A stretch of 64,000 bases of DNA from Lactobacillus sp. CBA3606 (GTDB lineage Bacteria > Bacillota > Bacilli > Lactobacillales > Lactobacillaceae). The notes below the pieces were generated by a model. The model searched no databases, was not told the origin of the DNA, and worked only from the letters and a program-made list of their open reading frames with translations. The position numbers and the translations under genes were made by a program. Location: assembly GCF_002970935.1 (NCBI RefSeq), contig NZ_CP027194.1:1550001-1614000 (forward strand), written 5' to 3'. Shown here one piece after another: positions 28,624 to 42,562 of the stretch (position 1 is the stretch's first letter; every line of letters begins with the position of its first letter).

Positions 28624-30927
28624 TTAGGCCTGTACGGTCGTTTTAGCTGCTACTGCGGTAATGTAATCTAAGAAATTCCCGAAACATTGCTTCAAGAAGT
28701 GTTCGCTACCATCGTCATCTAAATGGTCGTTTTCATCAAATTTGGTGCCTGCTTGCGGTAACATAAATTCATTCCCCGGCATCACTTTAGCATCTACCCC
28801 TGGTGAATCCAGAATCTGCCGTAAGTTCATTTGTGCGCGGACCGTGCCTTGAATCCCTAAGGATGTCCCCACAATCATGACTGGCTTGTCCTTAAACGGA
28901 TGTTCCGCACATGATAACCATTCAATCGCACTCTTCAAAGCGGCTGGAATCGAGTGATCATATTCTGGTACCGCAATGACCACGCCATCAGCAGCGTCAA
29001 TTTTAGCTGCTAGGGCTTTGACGGTCGCTGGTTCGTTATCCAGATCATCTTCGTTAAACAACGGCAAGTCTTTGATTTCACAAATATCTAAGCTAGCTTG
29101 TGCATCCATTAAGTCCTTCATCGCATACAAAAGTTTTCGGTTATACGATTTTGAGGCATTAGTGCCGACAATCGCGACAATATTAGCTTCATCATCGCCG
29201 GCCTTTTGTTGCGCCTTGGCATTCTCACTCGCCGCCGCACCCGCAACGTAACCGGATGCAATTCCCCAAGTATTCATCATACTTGGCATTGAATCGTGAC
29301 CATTGGCGCCACCGATAACTTCACCGGCCCCAAAGTAGTTTGCTACTAAAGCATTCTTACTCGTCAATAATTGTAAGCTCTTAGAATCCGTGGTATAGCC
29401 ACCTAACGTGGTCGCAAACCGGTCACGTTGTTCGATAAGATAATAAGTATCGCCTTCATATTGATGTAAGTATTTCGGATCACGACCGAATTCACGATCA
29501 TGGCCAGCCTTAACGTAACCTTGATAATCAGAAACCGTCTGTGCGAGCCGGTCGGCATTTACGCCAGCTGCCTTGGCAACCGTCGTTAAGTCACCCTTAA
29601 CGAAAATTGGTCGCTTAGTGGTATCGGCAAAGAATCCTTTGATTTCTTGGGGAGTGAAGTCATGTAAAATCAAGAGATCGTAAACTTGTTTCCAGGTCCG
29701 TTCATCCATTAACAAGTAAGCAGTTTTGTCCGCTTGCTTTAAAATAGCATTCCGAAAAGCGGTGTACACGTTAGATTCATTAACAATCCGTTCACCCTTG
29801 GTGTTCACATAAATGGCACCCATATCCGTCGCTTGCTTTGAGGCATAAGTTGTTAACTTAGCAACCCCTGGTTCCACTTCAACCCCATGCGGATAGATCT
29901 TATACCAATCTAAGTCATGCGTTTGTAAATCCAAATCTGCATTAAATTCATAGGCATCACCCGTGGACGTCATTGGACCATAGTAATCAATCCCTTGGCT
30001 TTCAGCACCACGCATCTTTTGATTAGCCCCATGACCCCCCGTAGCTAAGACAACTGAGCGCGCTTTAATCTTAATCAATTGCCCATGTTGTTTACCGACT
30101 AAGCCGTTCAACTGACCTTGGCGGTTAAACGTTAAGGATTGAACTGGCGTATCTAATAAGATTTCGCCTCCCGCTGCCGTAAAGGCCCGCGAAACTTTTT
30201 GAATCAGTTCATAACTGCTAGCTGAAGGTAACTCGATTTGCCGATTAATTGAATGTTCCGGCGTTTGGGTTTGGGCTTTTTGGTAATGTAAGTCCGCAAA
30301 ATCACTAATAAAATCAATCGCTGGTCCAATATGGTCTACCATTAACTGGGTTAGAGCAGGATAGTTAGTTTCGAGACTTTCACGGGCAACATCCTGCGCT
30401 AACATTTCAGGCGTATCATGATTATTATCAAAAATCTGAGCAGATACTTTAGAGCCCGTCCCAACAACATTGGAGCCATTGAGAATCGTCGCACCCCCAA
30501 GATAACCATTCTTTTCAACTAGAATGACCTTTTGACCCATAGTTAACGCCCGACAACCCGCAACTAATCCGGCTTCACCACCACCGATAATCACAACATC
30601 CGTCCGCAGATGCTGCGTTGTCGTGGCTTTTTTAGCCTTCGGCACTGGGGTTAACGTAATCCCTTCGTCAGCGACCGCTTTTTGCGCGGAAGTCAATAGG
30701 GCTTGGGTCATCACGGTAGCACCACTAATCGTATCGACATTGAATGATTGTTCATCAATAATATTTTGTTTTAATTTATCAATGACTTGATTAAAAATTC
30801 CGGACGTTTCAGAATGTTTCAAGATTTTTAAATCTTCCACTTTATCATCTTGAACGTCAACTTCATAATTAATAATGCCATTATGGCCCATTGCTTGACC
30901 TTTAATTTGTTGTTCTGCTTTACTCAA
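28624..30927 (-). CDS. flavinylated FAD-dependent reductase with C-terminal flavin reductase domain
   Basis: A 767-residue three-domain cytoplasmic reductase. Residues 1-95 are an FMN-binding domain with the flavinylation motif DTISGAT (Thr71), the target of ApbE. Residues 108-575 are a fumarate-reductase-type FAD domain (VVIIGGGEAGLVAG; TGGHGANQKM; GERIVNE with the likely proton-donor Arg). Residues 580-767 are an NAD(P)H-dependent FMN reductase domain (VAIVGTNASKSYNRKL, VPEYDHSIPAALKSAIEWL). There is no signal peptide, so electrons probably pass from NAD(P)H through FMN to FAD and on to an enoate. The usual substrate His and Arg of fumarate reductases are not evident, and the neighbours are shikimate genes, so an unsaturated hydroaromatic acid is the inferred substrate. 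TTG start with AAGGGAG, overlapping apbE by 8 bp. Confidence 0.85.
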   Translation of the reverse strand: MSKAEQQIKGQAMGHNGIINYEVDVQDDKVEDLKILKHSETSGIFNQVIDKLKQNIIDEQSFNVDTISGATVMTQALLTSAQKAVADEGITLTPVPKAKKATTTQHLRTDVVIIGGGEAGLVAGCRALTMGQKVILVEKNGYLGGATILNGSNVVGTGSKVSAQIFDNNHDTPEMLAQDVARESLETNYPALTQLMVDHIGPAIDFISDFADLHYQKAQTQTPEHSINRQIELPSASSYELIQKVSRAFTAAGGEILLDTPVQSLTFNRQGQLNGLVGKQHGQLIKIKARSVVLATGGHGANQKMRGAESQGIDYYGPMTSTGDAYEFNADLDLQTHDLDWYKIYPHGVEVEPGVAKLTTYASKQATDMGAIYVNTKGERIVNESNVYTAFRNAILKQADKTAYLLMDERTWKQVYDLLILHDFTPQEIKGFFADTTKRPIFVKGDLTTVAKAAGVNADRLAQTVSDYQGYVKAGHDREFGRDPKYLHQYEGDTYYLIEQRDRFATTLGGYTTDSKSLQLLTSKNALVANYFGAGEVIGGANGHDSMPSMMNTWGIASGYVAGAAASENAKAQQKAGDDEANIVAIVGTNASKSYNRKLLYAMKDLMDAQASLDICEIKDLPLFNEDDLDNEPATVKALAAKIDAADGVVIAVPEYDHSIPAALKSAIEWLSCAEHPFKDKPVMIVGTSLGIQGTVRAQMNLRQILDSPGVDAKVMPGNEFMLPQAGTKFDENDHLDDDGSEHFLKQCFGNFLDYITAVAAKTTVQA

Positions 30928-31885
30928 TTGAATACACTCCCTTACGTCGCGGCTTCAAGCCACTCGTGACCTTAACTTGTTGCTGGCGATCGATAAAAAT
31001 TGCTTCGACCCCTGGTAATTGCTCGATGGTCGCCATGCCAGCCACACACCCTTGAAAATAACCCACCGTGGCTAGTACCTCGGCTAATTCTGATTGTGCC
31101 GTAATAATACTGACTTGGGCCACCTGATTTTTAACGGGATAGCCCGTTTGTGGATCAAGAATATGATGATACACTTGGGTGCCAACCTTAAAATATCGTT
31201 CAAAAATACCGGATGTCACAACGGTTTTAGCTGGCATTTGAACTTGCAATAATGGTTGTCCGCGTGGCGCGGTTGGGTTTTGAATCCCAACCTCCCAACG
31301 TTGATCGGCAGTGAACGGCTGTGTCCCTAGTAACTTAACATTACCACCCAAATTCACAATTGCTTGCGTGACACCAGCTTGTTGCAACTGGGCCACAATT
31401 TGATCTGCAAAGTAACCTTTCGCAATTGCACCCAAATCAAGCGCCATCCCGGCCCGTTGCAAATAAACGGTCTGGTGAATGGGGTCTAGCTTAACTTGAT
31501 CAGGATCCATCAAGGCTAGTCGTGCCTGAATACGCGCCGGACTGGGCACTTGTTGCCCCCCAAACCCGATCCGCCATAACTTGACTAACGGTCCAATCAA
31601 CACGTTAAAACTAGCCGAATATTGGCGTGTATAGGCTAGTGCTGCCTGAATTAATTGAAAACCCGGGGTACTGATTGCAACCGGCTGCTGACCGGCTTGT
31701 TGATTAATCGCACTTAATTCCGAATCTGGTCGATTCATTGAAAAAACTTGATCCATCCGTTGCAGATAGTCATAAATAGCTTCAATGACCGGCTGATTCC
31801 GTTCAAATAACGTTATTGAGATAACCGTGCCCATTAACGTAAACTGGGAAACGTATTTCTTATGCGTTGCATGTGGTGCCGTCAA
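30920..31885 (-). CDS. apbE: FAD:protein FMN transferase (ApbE family)
   Basis: A 321-residue ApbE-family flavin transferase, which attaches FMN to a Thr of a DxxSGAT-type motif in partner proteins. Signatures: DLGAIAKGYFADQI (about residue 151), TSGIFERYF, and the metal-binding HHILDPQTGYPVKN (about 238). No signal peptide or lipobox, so it acts in the cytoplasm, matching the cytoplasmic partner encoded next. The TTG start at 31885 has AAGGAG 9 nt upstream. Its last 8 bases overlap the start of the flavoprotein, whose Thr71 is the obvious target. Confidence 0.9.
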   Translation of the reverse strand: MTAPHATHKKYVSQFTLMGTVISITLFERNQPVIEAIYDYLQRMDQVFSMNRPDSELSAINQQAGQQPVAISTPGFQLIQAALAYTRQYSASFNVLIGPLVKLWRIGFGGQQVPSPARIQARLALMDPDQVKLDPIHQTVYLQRAGMALDLGAIAKGYFADQIVAQLQQAGVTQAIVNLGGNVKLLGTQPFTADQRWEVGIQNPTAPRGQPLLQVQMPAKTVVTSGIFERYFKVGTQVYHHILDPQTGYPVKNQVAQVSIITAQSELAEVLATVGYFQGCVAGMATIEQLPGVEAIFIDRQQQVKVTSGLKPRRKGVYSIE

Positions 31886-31906
31886 TGGTCACAGCTCCTT
31901 TTTTAT

Positions 31907-32665
31907 TTAGCTTAATTTCAAATCAGTTAATGTCGGTCGTAACCGGTCCAAGGCAATTTGCCCAGGCGCTGAGGCCGCACCAACCGTCGCAAAGGACAAG
32001 CAGGAGCCAAAAACTTCTCCCGCCAAGCGCGACACTTTACCCAAATCACCCATAGACATCGTAATCACCGGTTGAGTCAGGCTTTGGTGCGCTTCATTGG
32101 TCGCTGCCAGTAAGGTTAACACGTCATTTGACGTTTGTGGCATGACCGCCATCTTCGCAACATCGGCGCCAAAAGCCACCATACTGGTCAACCGTTCTAC
32201 AATATCAGCTTGCGCTGGCGTCTTGTCAAAATCATGATTACTCATAATGACGACGACTTTTTGCGCATGGGCTTGGTCAACTAATTGTTTCACCGCTACT
32301 TCATCATGATACCGTTCAACATCTAACGCATCCGTGAACTGGCCCGCTAATACCGTCGTATTAACTTTAAAGTAATCGGCATCGCTTAACGCTAATTCGC
32401 CACCTTCGCCTTGAGTTCTAAATGTGGTTAACAAGGCTAAATCGCCTAACGCTTGGCGTAACTGTTGACCGGTTTGTGTTAATTGATCTGGTTGCGTGAC
32501 GCCCTCATAAAAATCAATGCGCCATTCAACTAAATCTGGCTGGGCCGCTTTAATTGCCGGCACGGCCGCAAGAATTTCAGCCGTCGTTTTACCCGTAATC
32601 GGGACTGCAATTTTAGGCCGGCCAGCACCTAAGGTTAGGTGCCGTAATTTAACGATTTTTTGCAT
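31907..32665 (-). CDS. aroD: 3-dehydroquinate dehydratase, type I
   Basis: A 252-residue class I aldolase-type dehydratase interconverting 3-dehydroquinate and 3-dehydroshikimate by a Schiff base. Visible: PDLVEWRIDFYEG (about residue 45), the catalytic His region VIMSNHDF (about 142) and Schiff-base Lys in ADVAKMAVMP (about 169). The frame begins at 32701, but AAAGGAG lies 12 nt before ATG 32665, which also gives the normal length. It overlaps the MFS gene by 17 bp. Placement with a carrier and reductase suggests catabolic rather than biosynthetic use. Confidence 0.92.
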   Translation of the reverse strand: MQKIVKLRHLTLGAGRPKIAVPITGKTTAEILAAVPAIKAAQPDLVEWRIDFYEGVTQPDQLTQTGQQLRQALGDLALLTTFRTQGEGGELALSDADYFKVNTTVLAGQFTDALDVERYHDEVAVKQLVDQAHAQKVVVIMSNHDFDKTPAQADIVERLTSMVAFGADVAKMAVMPQTSNDVLTLLAATNEAHQSLTQPVITMSMGDLGKVSRLAGEVFGSCLSFATVGAASAPGQIALDRLRPTLTDLKLS

Positions 32666-33881
32666 GATTGAGACTGGCTCCTTTCTGAGTTGGTTTGCCA
32701 AATAAATGATAGTATCGAATCGTTATTAAGACTGCTAAGATAAAACCAATCAGCGCAATAATAACATCAAATAAGAAGATATTAGCTAAACTATCAGCCA
32801 TCATTCCGGTAACTAATGGAATTGTGAAGGAGGCAATTGAACCAGCCGTATAAAAGGCTCCGGTAATTGTTCCCTTACCTTGTGGGAAGAAGGTCGACAT
32901 AACCGTTAACCCTAATTGCATCACCCCACCGGCGGCTGAGAAACCAATGACAAATGACATAATTGAACACATCATCGCGGTTGGGAATAAGTACATTAAC
33001 AAAAGTGATAAGAATGACATTAACGTATAAATACCTAAAAATTGAATTTCTTTAACGGCGCGTTTGGCCAAAGCTGCGGTCACTAAGACACAAACAATCG
33101 AGCCGATACTATAATAACTAATCAACGCTCGTGACCCCGTGTCACCCATGCCGGCAACATGGGTCCCATATTGACTTAACCATTGGCTAACAAGATAAAA
33201 GGTGGCTTGTGAGACATAACCATAAAGGATAAACAAGGTGCCATCAAACCATAAACTACCTTTAGGTTTAGCAGCTGTTTCAGCTTTAGTGGCAGTAGTC
33301 GTCGTTGTACTAGCTTGATTGGCAACTGGAAATTTGCCAGAAACTAATAAGAAAATCAAGTTAATGACTAAAACAACAATACACAGAATAAATGACCAAC
33401 CATACCAATACTTACCAGCAACTAGAAAGCTAACCAATAAGGGTAATCCGAATTGTCCAACTGAGATAAAAGCTTTAATAATAACATTTGCGGTTCCTTT
33501 AGCATTCGGGAACATTTCCATTAAAGCTGGATAAGTCCCAGAATCTAAGAACGAGTTAGCGATCCCCGCTAGAATCCCAAAAATATACGCGATTGAGATT
33601 GACGGGCTCATTAAGATTCCCACAAAGAACAACAGATAAGTAATGACACCTAAAACAACGAATGGCTTACGACCAAATTTATCTGATAAAAATCCTGAAA
33701 CCAATAAGACAATTAAGCGACCAATTCCTAATGAAGAAATAACGACCGCTACACCACCTGTATTGGTATGCCATTGTCCAGCTAACGAATCCATGTTTTG
33801 GGCTAAAATAATGACCCCAATCCCATGAATAAAGTAGTTTAGGTATAGGCTAATTGCGGTTGGCATATACTTATTTTTCAT
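32649..33881 (-). CDS. MFS transporter, probable shikimate/quinate carrier
   Basis: A 410-residue major facilitator with about twelve membrane helices; the conserved loop between helices 2 and 3 reads SDKFGRKPF. Position inside an operon with shikimate dehydrogenase and dehydroquinate dehydratase makes uptake of quinate, shikimate or a related acid (or export of the product) the likely role; the substrate is not proven by sequence. Start ATG 33881 has AGGAGG 5 nt upstream. A close paralogue lies at 35923..37122 on the other side of the LysR gene. Confidence 0.85.
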   Translation of the reverse strand: MKNKYMPTAISLYLNYFIHGIGVIILAQNMDSLAGQWHTNTGGVAVVISSLGIGRLIVLLVSGFLSDKFGRKPFVVLGVITYLLFFVGILMSPSISIAYIFGILAGIANSFLDSGTYPALMEMFPNAKGTANVIIKAFISVGQFGLPLLVSFLVAGKYWYGWSFILCIVVLVINLIFLLVSGKFPVANQASTTTTTATKAETAAKPKGSLWFDGTLFILYGYVSQATFYLVSQWLSQYGTHVAGMGDTGSRALISYYSIGSIVCVLVTAALAKRAVKEIQFLGIYTLMSFLSLLLMYLFPTAMMCSIMSFVIGFSAAGGVMQLGLTVMSTFFPQGKGTITGAFYTAGSIASFTIPLVTGMMADSLANIFLFDVIIALIGFILAVLITIRYYHLFGKPTQKGASLNHAKNR

Positions 33882-33903
33882 GATATCCTCCTAAGCGCAA
33901 TTT

Positions 33904-34794
33904 TTATTTATGGTCAACAGCATCTTCATCAAATAAAATATGGCGAATATAATCAACTGGCATTTCTTTACCCGTCCATAACTTAAAGGCAGCTGCACCT
34001 TGTTCAAGCATCATGCCTAAACCGTTAAAGACATGTTCAACCCCAGCTGCTTGTGCAACTTTCATGAGTTTAGTCGTCCGTGGCGCATAAACAGTATCAA
34101 AGACAATCAAGTCCTTACGTAACCAACTAGGATCATCAATTAGCGTCTTGTCTTCCAATGGTTTCATCCCAACCCCAGTTGAATCAGTATAAATATCAGA
34201 ACTTTGAATTTCTTGTTTGAAATCAGCGCGATTTTCAAGTTCATGTAAGGTCGCTTTGCAATCGGTCCGTTCATTAATTAACTTAACATTACGTTCTGCA
34301 TTTTCCCAAGAAGCATCATGCATATTAAAGATCGACATCTCTTTAACGCCATCTAAAGCTGCTTGCACAGCAATGGCAGTCCCAGCGCCACCGGCACCAG
34401 CCAAAGTCATCTTTTGACCACGAATATCAATACCTTCATCTGCCAAAGACTTCATAAAACCAATGCCATCAGTTGTATACCCGGTTAGCACGCCATTATC
34501 ATTAACAACCGTATTAACCGCACCAACCATTTCAGCGGCAGGATCTAATTTATCTAACAATGGAATAACTTTTTGTTTATTAGGCATGGAAATATTAGAC
34601 CCACGCATATCTAAAGTTCTAATTGATTGAATCGCGCTTGGTAACGTCTCATTAGTGACTTCAAATGCTAAGTACGCATAATTTAATCCTAGTTTAGCAA
34701 AAGCATTGTTATGCATCGTTGGTGACATTGAATGTCTAATTGGATAAGCCATCAAGCCGATTAGTAATGTATGTCCGTCAATTCGTTCAGTCAT
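33904..34794 (-). CDS. aroE: shikimate/quinate dehydrogenase
   Basis: A 296-residue AroE/YdiB-family NAD(P)-dependent dehydrogenase. Substrate site SMSPTMHNNAF (about residue 21), catalytic Lys in ISMPNKQKV (where most AroE have NVTxPxK), Asp in YTTDGIGF, and nucleotide loop GAGGAGTAIAV (about 129). It oxidises or reduces C3/C5 hydroxyls of shikimate or quinate. Clustering with a carrier rather than with aro biosynthesis genes suggests a catabolic YdiB-like role. First gene of the operon, start ATG 34794 with AGGAG, divergent from a LysR regulator. Confidence 0.9.
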   Translation of the reverse strand: MTERIDGHTLLIGLMAYPIRHSMSPTMHNNAFAKLGLNYAYLAFEVTNETLPSAIQSIRTLDMRGSNISMPNKQKVIPLLDKLDPAAEMVGAVNTVVNDNGVLTGYTTDGIGFMKSLADEGIDIRGQKMTLAGAGGAGTAIAVQAALDGVKEMSIFNMHDASWENAERNVKLINERTDCKATLHELENRADFKQEIQSSDIYTDSTGVGMKPLEDKTLIDDPSWLRKDLIVFDTVYAPRTTKLMKVAQAAGVEHVFNGLGMMLEQGAAAFKLWTGKEMPVDYIRHILFDEDAVDHK

Positions 34795-34888
34795 AATTAA
34801 TTCACTCCTAAATAAAATTTATAATATTTTGTTACTCAATTCACTTGTCATCTTAGCAGATTGACTTATTATATTAAATAGGGTAACG

Positions 34889-34914
34889 TTGATTAATCAA
34901 TAGATATTTTCTAT
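34889..34914. promoter_or_regulatory. two adjacent dyads, candidate LysR binding sites
   Basis: TTGATTAATCAA (34889..34900, perfect 12-bp palindrome) abuts ATAGATATTTTCTAT (34900..34914, 5-bp arms, T-N11-A pattern typical of LysR-type sites). Both lie in the divergent region, just upstream of the LysR start. Confidence 0.55.
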
Positions 34915-34936
34915 GATTGAAAGGGGTATCATTTTC

Positions 34937-35866
34937 ATGAATTTACGCCACTTGATTTTCTTTAAGGAATTGGCGCGCACCCAACATATGTCGCAAGCCG
35001 CTGATAGCCTTGGTATCTCACAACCATCACTTAGTTATGCCATCAAAAAATTGGAAAAAGAATTGGGCGTGCCACTTTTTGAACCTGACGGCCGTAATAT
35101 TAAACTAACCCCAATCGGTGAGGTCTATCTGAAATATATCACTGCCAGCTTAAATGATTTATCACAAGGTAATGAGTTAGTTCACCAGTTGATGAATCCT
35201 GATACCGGTCACGTTAATTTAGGCTTTACTTACACCCTGGGTCAGCAGTTAGTGCCGGAACTACTCACTAACTTCCAAGCTGAGCCACAAAACAAGGCAA
35301 TTACGTTTGAACTTGGCCAAAGTAACTCTACCGCCCTATTACAAGACCTAGCCAACGAAAAATATGACCTGATTTTAGCTTCTAATATTGAAAAATTTGG
35401 TGATCAAGCCGCCGACAATCTCTTTGACTTTATTCCACTGGTGCAACAAGAAATCGTGGCCGCAATTCCTAGCCACCATCCCTTAGTAAGTAAAGACTCC
35501 TTAAAGGTCGCCGATTTAGCACCTTACCCCATGATCCTTTTTTCTAAAAACAGTGGGCTTCGACCGTTAATCGATCAAATCTTAGCACGCGCTAAATTAA
35601 CCCCTAAGGTTGCTTACGAAGTCGAAGAAGATCATACCATGGCTGGCTTTGTTCAACATAACTTAGGCGTGGCGCTCATGCCTTATTTACCATTGCTTAA
35701 TCAAACCAATGTTCACTTGAAGCATCTTATAAACCAACCGTTGCAACACCAAATATATCTAATCGTAAAACAAAATCACTTTATTACACCTTCTGTTCAT
35801 CGTTTCCAGGAATTCAGCCGCAGTTACTGTTGGCAACATTATACGAATCAAGAACGGTTGATTTAG
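34937..35866 (+). CDS. LysR family regulator of the hydroaromatic operon
   Basis: A 309-residue LysR-type activator: N-terminal winged HTH (MNLRHLIFFKELARTQHMSQ, then SLGISQPSLSYAIKKLEKELG) and a two-lobe effector-binding domain from about residue 90. Divergent from aroE, with two dyads between them, so it very probably controls that operon in response to quinate, shikimate or a derivative. The frame starts at 34913, but AAAGGGG 10 nt before ATG 34937 and the normal LysR N-terminus fix the start. Ends at a strong terminator. Confidence 0.9.
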   Translation: MNLRHLIFFKELARTQHMSQAADSLGISQPSLSYAIKKLEKELGVPLFEPDGRNIKLTPIGEVYLKYITASLNDLSQGNELVHQLMNPDTGHVNLGFTYTLGQQLVPELLTNFQAEPQNKAITFELGQSNSTALLQDLANEKYDLILASNIEKFGDQAADNLFDFIPLVQQEIVAAIPSHHPLVSKDSLKVADLAPYPMILFSKNSGLRPLIDQILARAKLTPKVAYEVEEDHTMAGFVQHNLGVALMPYLPLLNQTNVHLKHLINQPLQHQIYLIVKQNHFITPSVHRFQEFSRSYCWQHYTNQERLI

Positions 35867-35871
35867 ATCTT

Positions 35872-35914
35872 AAAAGCGCGGGCGACAAAAATCCATCTTG
35901 TCGCCCGCGCTTTT
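35872..35914. terminator. strong bidirectional terminator
   Basis: Perfect 17-bp GC-rich stem AAAAGCGCGGGCGACAA / TTGTCGCCCGCGCTTTT (35872..35888 with 35898..35914), 9-nt loop, between the convergent LysR and MFS genes. Confidence 0.92.
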
Positions 35915-35922
35915 GAATACTT

Positions 35923-37122
35923 TTACTTAGTCACAACTATTTTGGGCCGATATAAACTTAAAACAATCAGACTGCAGGCGACGCCAACCATCGCAATGCC
36001 AACATCAAACCACATAATATTTCGAATACTGACCCGCGAAATCCAGGCAGTAAACACCGGAATCGTAAACGAAGCCAACCCACTAGCCGTATAGTAAATG
36101 CCAGTAATACGACCCTTAGCCCGCGGAAAGACATCGCTCATAATGGTTAAGCCCAATTGCATCACGCCACCAGCGGCTGAACAACCAATGACAAAAGAAC
36201 AAACTAGCGCCACGCTCATCACCGGCACTAACGTTAAAACAATTAAGGCCAGTAACGAAATTAACGTGTTGATTAACATGAGCCACACGGCCTTAATAAC
36301 CCGTTCAACTAAAATAGCCGTCACGACGACCCCAAGAATTGAGCCAATACTGTAAATACTAACCAGCATCCGAGCATGGACCAAGTTAAGCTTAACCACT
36401 TCACTACCATATTTGGTTAACCACTGACTAACTAAGTAAAAAGTCGCCATCGACACATAACCAAAAATCGTTAAAACAATCCCTAATACTAACTGTCGCG
36501 GCTTTAGCCCAGTCGGTTTTGGGGCTACCTTCGTGACAGCTGGTTTAGCCGGAACAGTTGATAGCTTTGGAAACTGCCGTGCTCGTAATAGCATAAAATT
36601 AATAACCAATAGCCCGATGCACAGTAAAAATGACCAACCATACCATAAGGTCAAATGATCAAGTCCGGCCACGATGATTGGTAATAATAGCTCACCAATC
36701 GATGCAAACGCCTTAATCATAATATTGGCAGTTGCTTGTCGCTTGGGATACAACTCCATTAGTGCTGGATAAGTCCCAGAATCCAAAAAAGAATTTGCCA
36801 TCCCAGCTAAAATTCCAAAGCCATAGGCAACAATAATGGTCTTCGATAAAATAATACCGATAAAAAATAACGTATACGTTAAAATGCCAATCTGTACAAA
36901 AAACTTACGCCCAATTCGATCGGAAAAAGTGCCGGCAATATACAAAACTAGCAAGCGACCAATGCCTAGTGATGAAATAACTAATGAAACTCCAGCATCA
37001 TCAACGTGCCACTGTTGCCCTAAAACAGTCATGTTCTGAGCTAAAATAACAATGGCCATCCCATGGACAAGATAGTTGAGGTATAAGCAAATCGTCGTTC
37101 GGGTCCGTTCTATCTGAGTCAT
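35923..37122 (-). CDS. MFS transporter, paralogue of the shikimate-operon carrier
   Basis: A 399-residue twelve-helix major facilitator clearly paralogous to the protein at 32649..33881. Both share LYLNY.(I/V)HG near the N-terminus, ISSLGIGRL.VL, GILAGMANSFLDSGTYPALME and VIG.SAAGGVMQLGLT. The pair flanks the LysR gene, so this copy may carry another hydroaromatic acid or export the reduced product. Start ATG 37122 follows AGGTG. It is transcribed alone on the minus strand. Confidence 0.83.
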   Translation of the reverse strand: MTQIERTRTTICLYLNYLVHGMAIVILAQNMTVLGQQWHVDDAGVSLVISSLGIGRLLVLYIAGTFSDRIGRKFFVQIGILTYTLFFIGIILSKTIIVAYGFGILAGMANSFLDSGTYPALMELYPKRQATANIMIKAFASIGELLLPIIVAGLDHLTLWYGWSFLLCIGLLVINFMLLRARQFPKLSTVPAKPAVTKVAPKPTGLKPRQLVLGIVLTIFGYVSMATFYLVSQWLTKYGSEVVKLNLVHARMLVSIYSIGSILGVVVTAILVERVIKAVWLMLINTLISLLALIVLTLVPVMSVALVCSFVIGCSAAGGVMQLGLTIMSDVFPRAKGRITGIYYTASGLASFTIPVFTAWISRVSIRNIMWFDVGIAMVGVACSLIVLSLYRPKIVVTK

Positions 37123-37256
37123 CCGTATTCACCTGTGCTTTGCTTAAATTTGAATTGAGTAACAAAGCACTTTGCTCACCTGTTAACACAATCATTAAAA
37201 GGTAAAAATCTAGGTTTGTCAAGGCAACTAACCGTCACTTAGCACGCCACAACAAA

Positions 37257-37277
37257 ATAGTCCTAGTTTTGGACTAT
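37257..37277 (-). terminator. hairpin downstream of the beta-glucoside operon
   Basis: ATAGTCC tagtttt GGACTAT (7-bp perfect arms) followed on minus by TTTTG. A short possible terminator about 60 nt after the last glucosidase gene; it could also be an operator for the next MFS gene. Confidence 0.45.
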
Positions 37278-37336
37278 ATCAAGCTACTTTGGCAGCCGAC
37301 TGAGCCATTAACTAGCACTATTATTGACCACTATCT

Positions 37337-38842
<1,506 letters not shown>

Positions 38843-38925
38843 TTATGCTTTAGCACTAAATGTTAGCCCTTACATTTAGTATACGAACTTCGTAGTTGAA
38901 TTTCAAATGAATTTGAAACCGGTTA

Positions 38926-42548
<3,623 letters not shown>

Positions 42549-42562
42549 TACTTAATCTTCGA

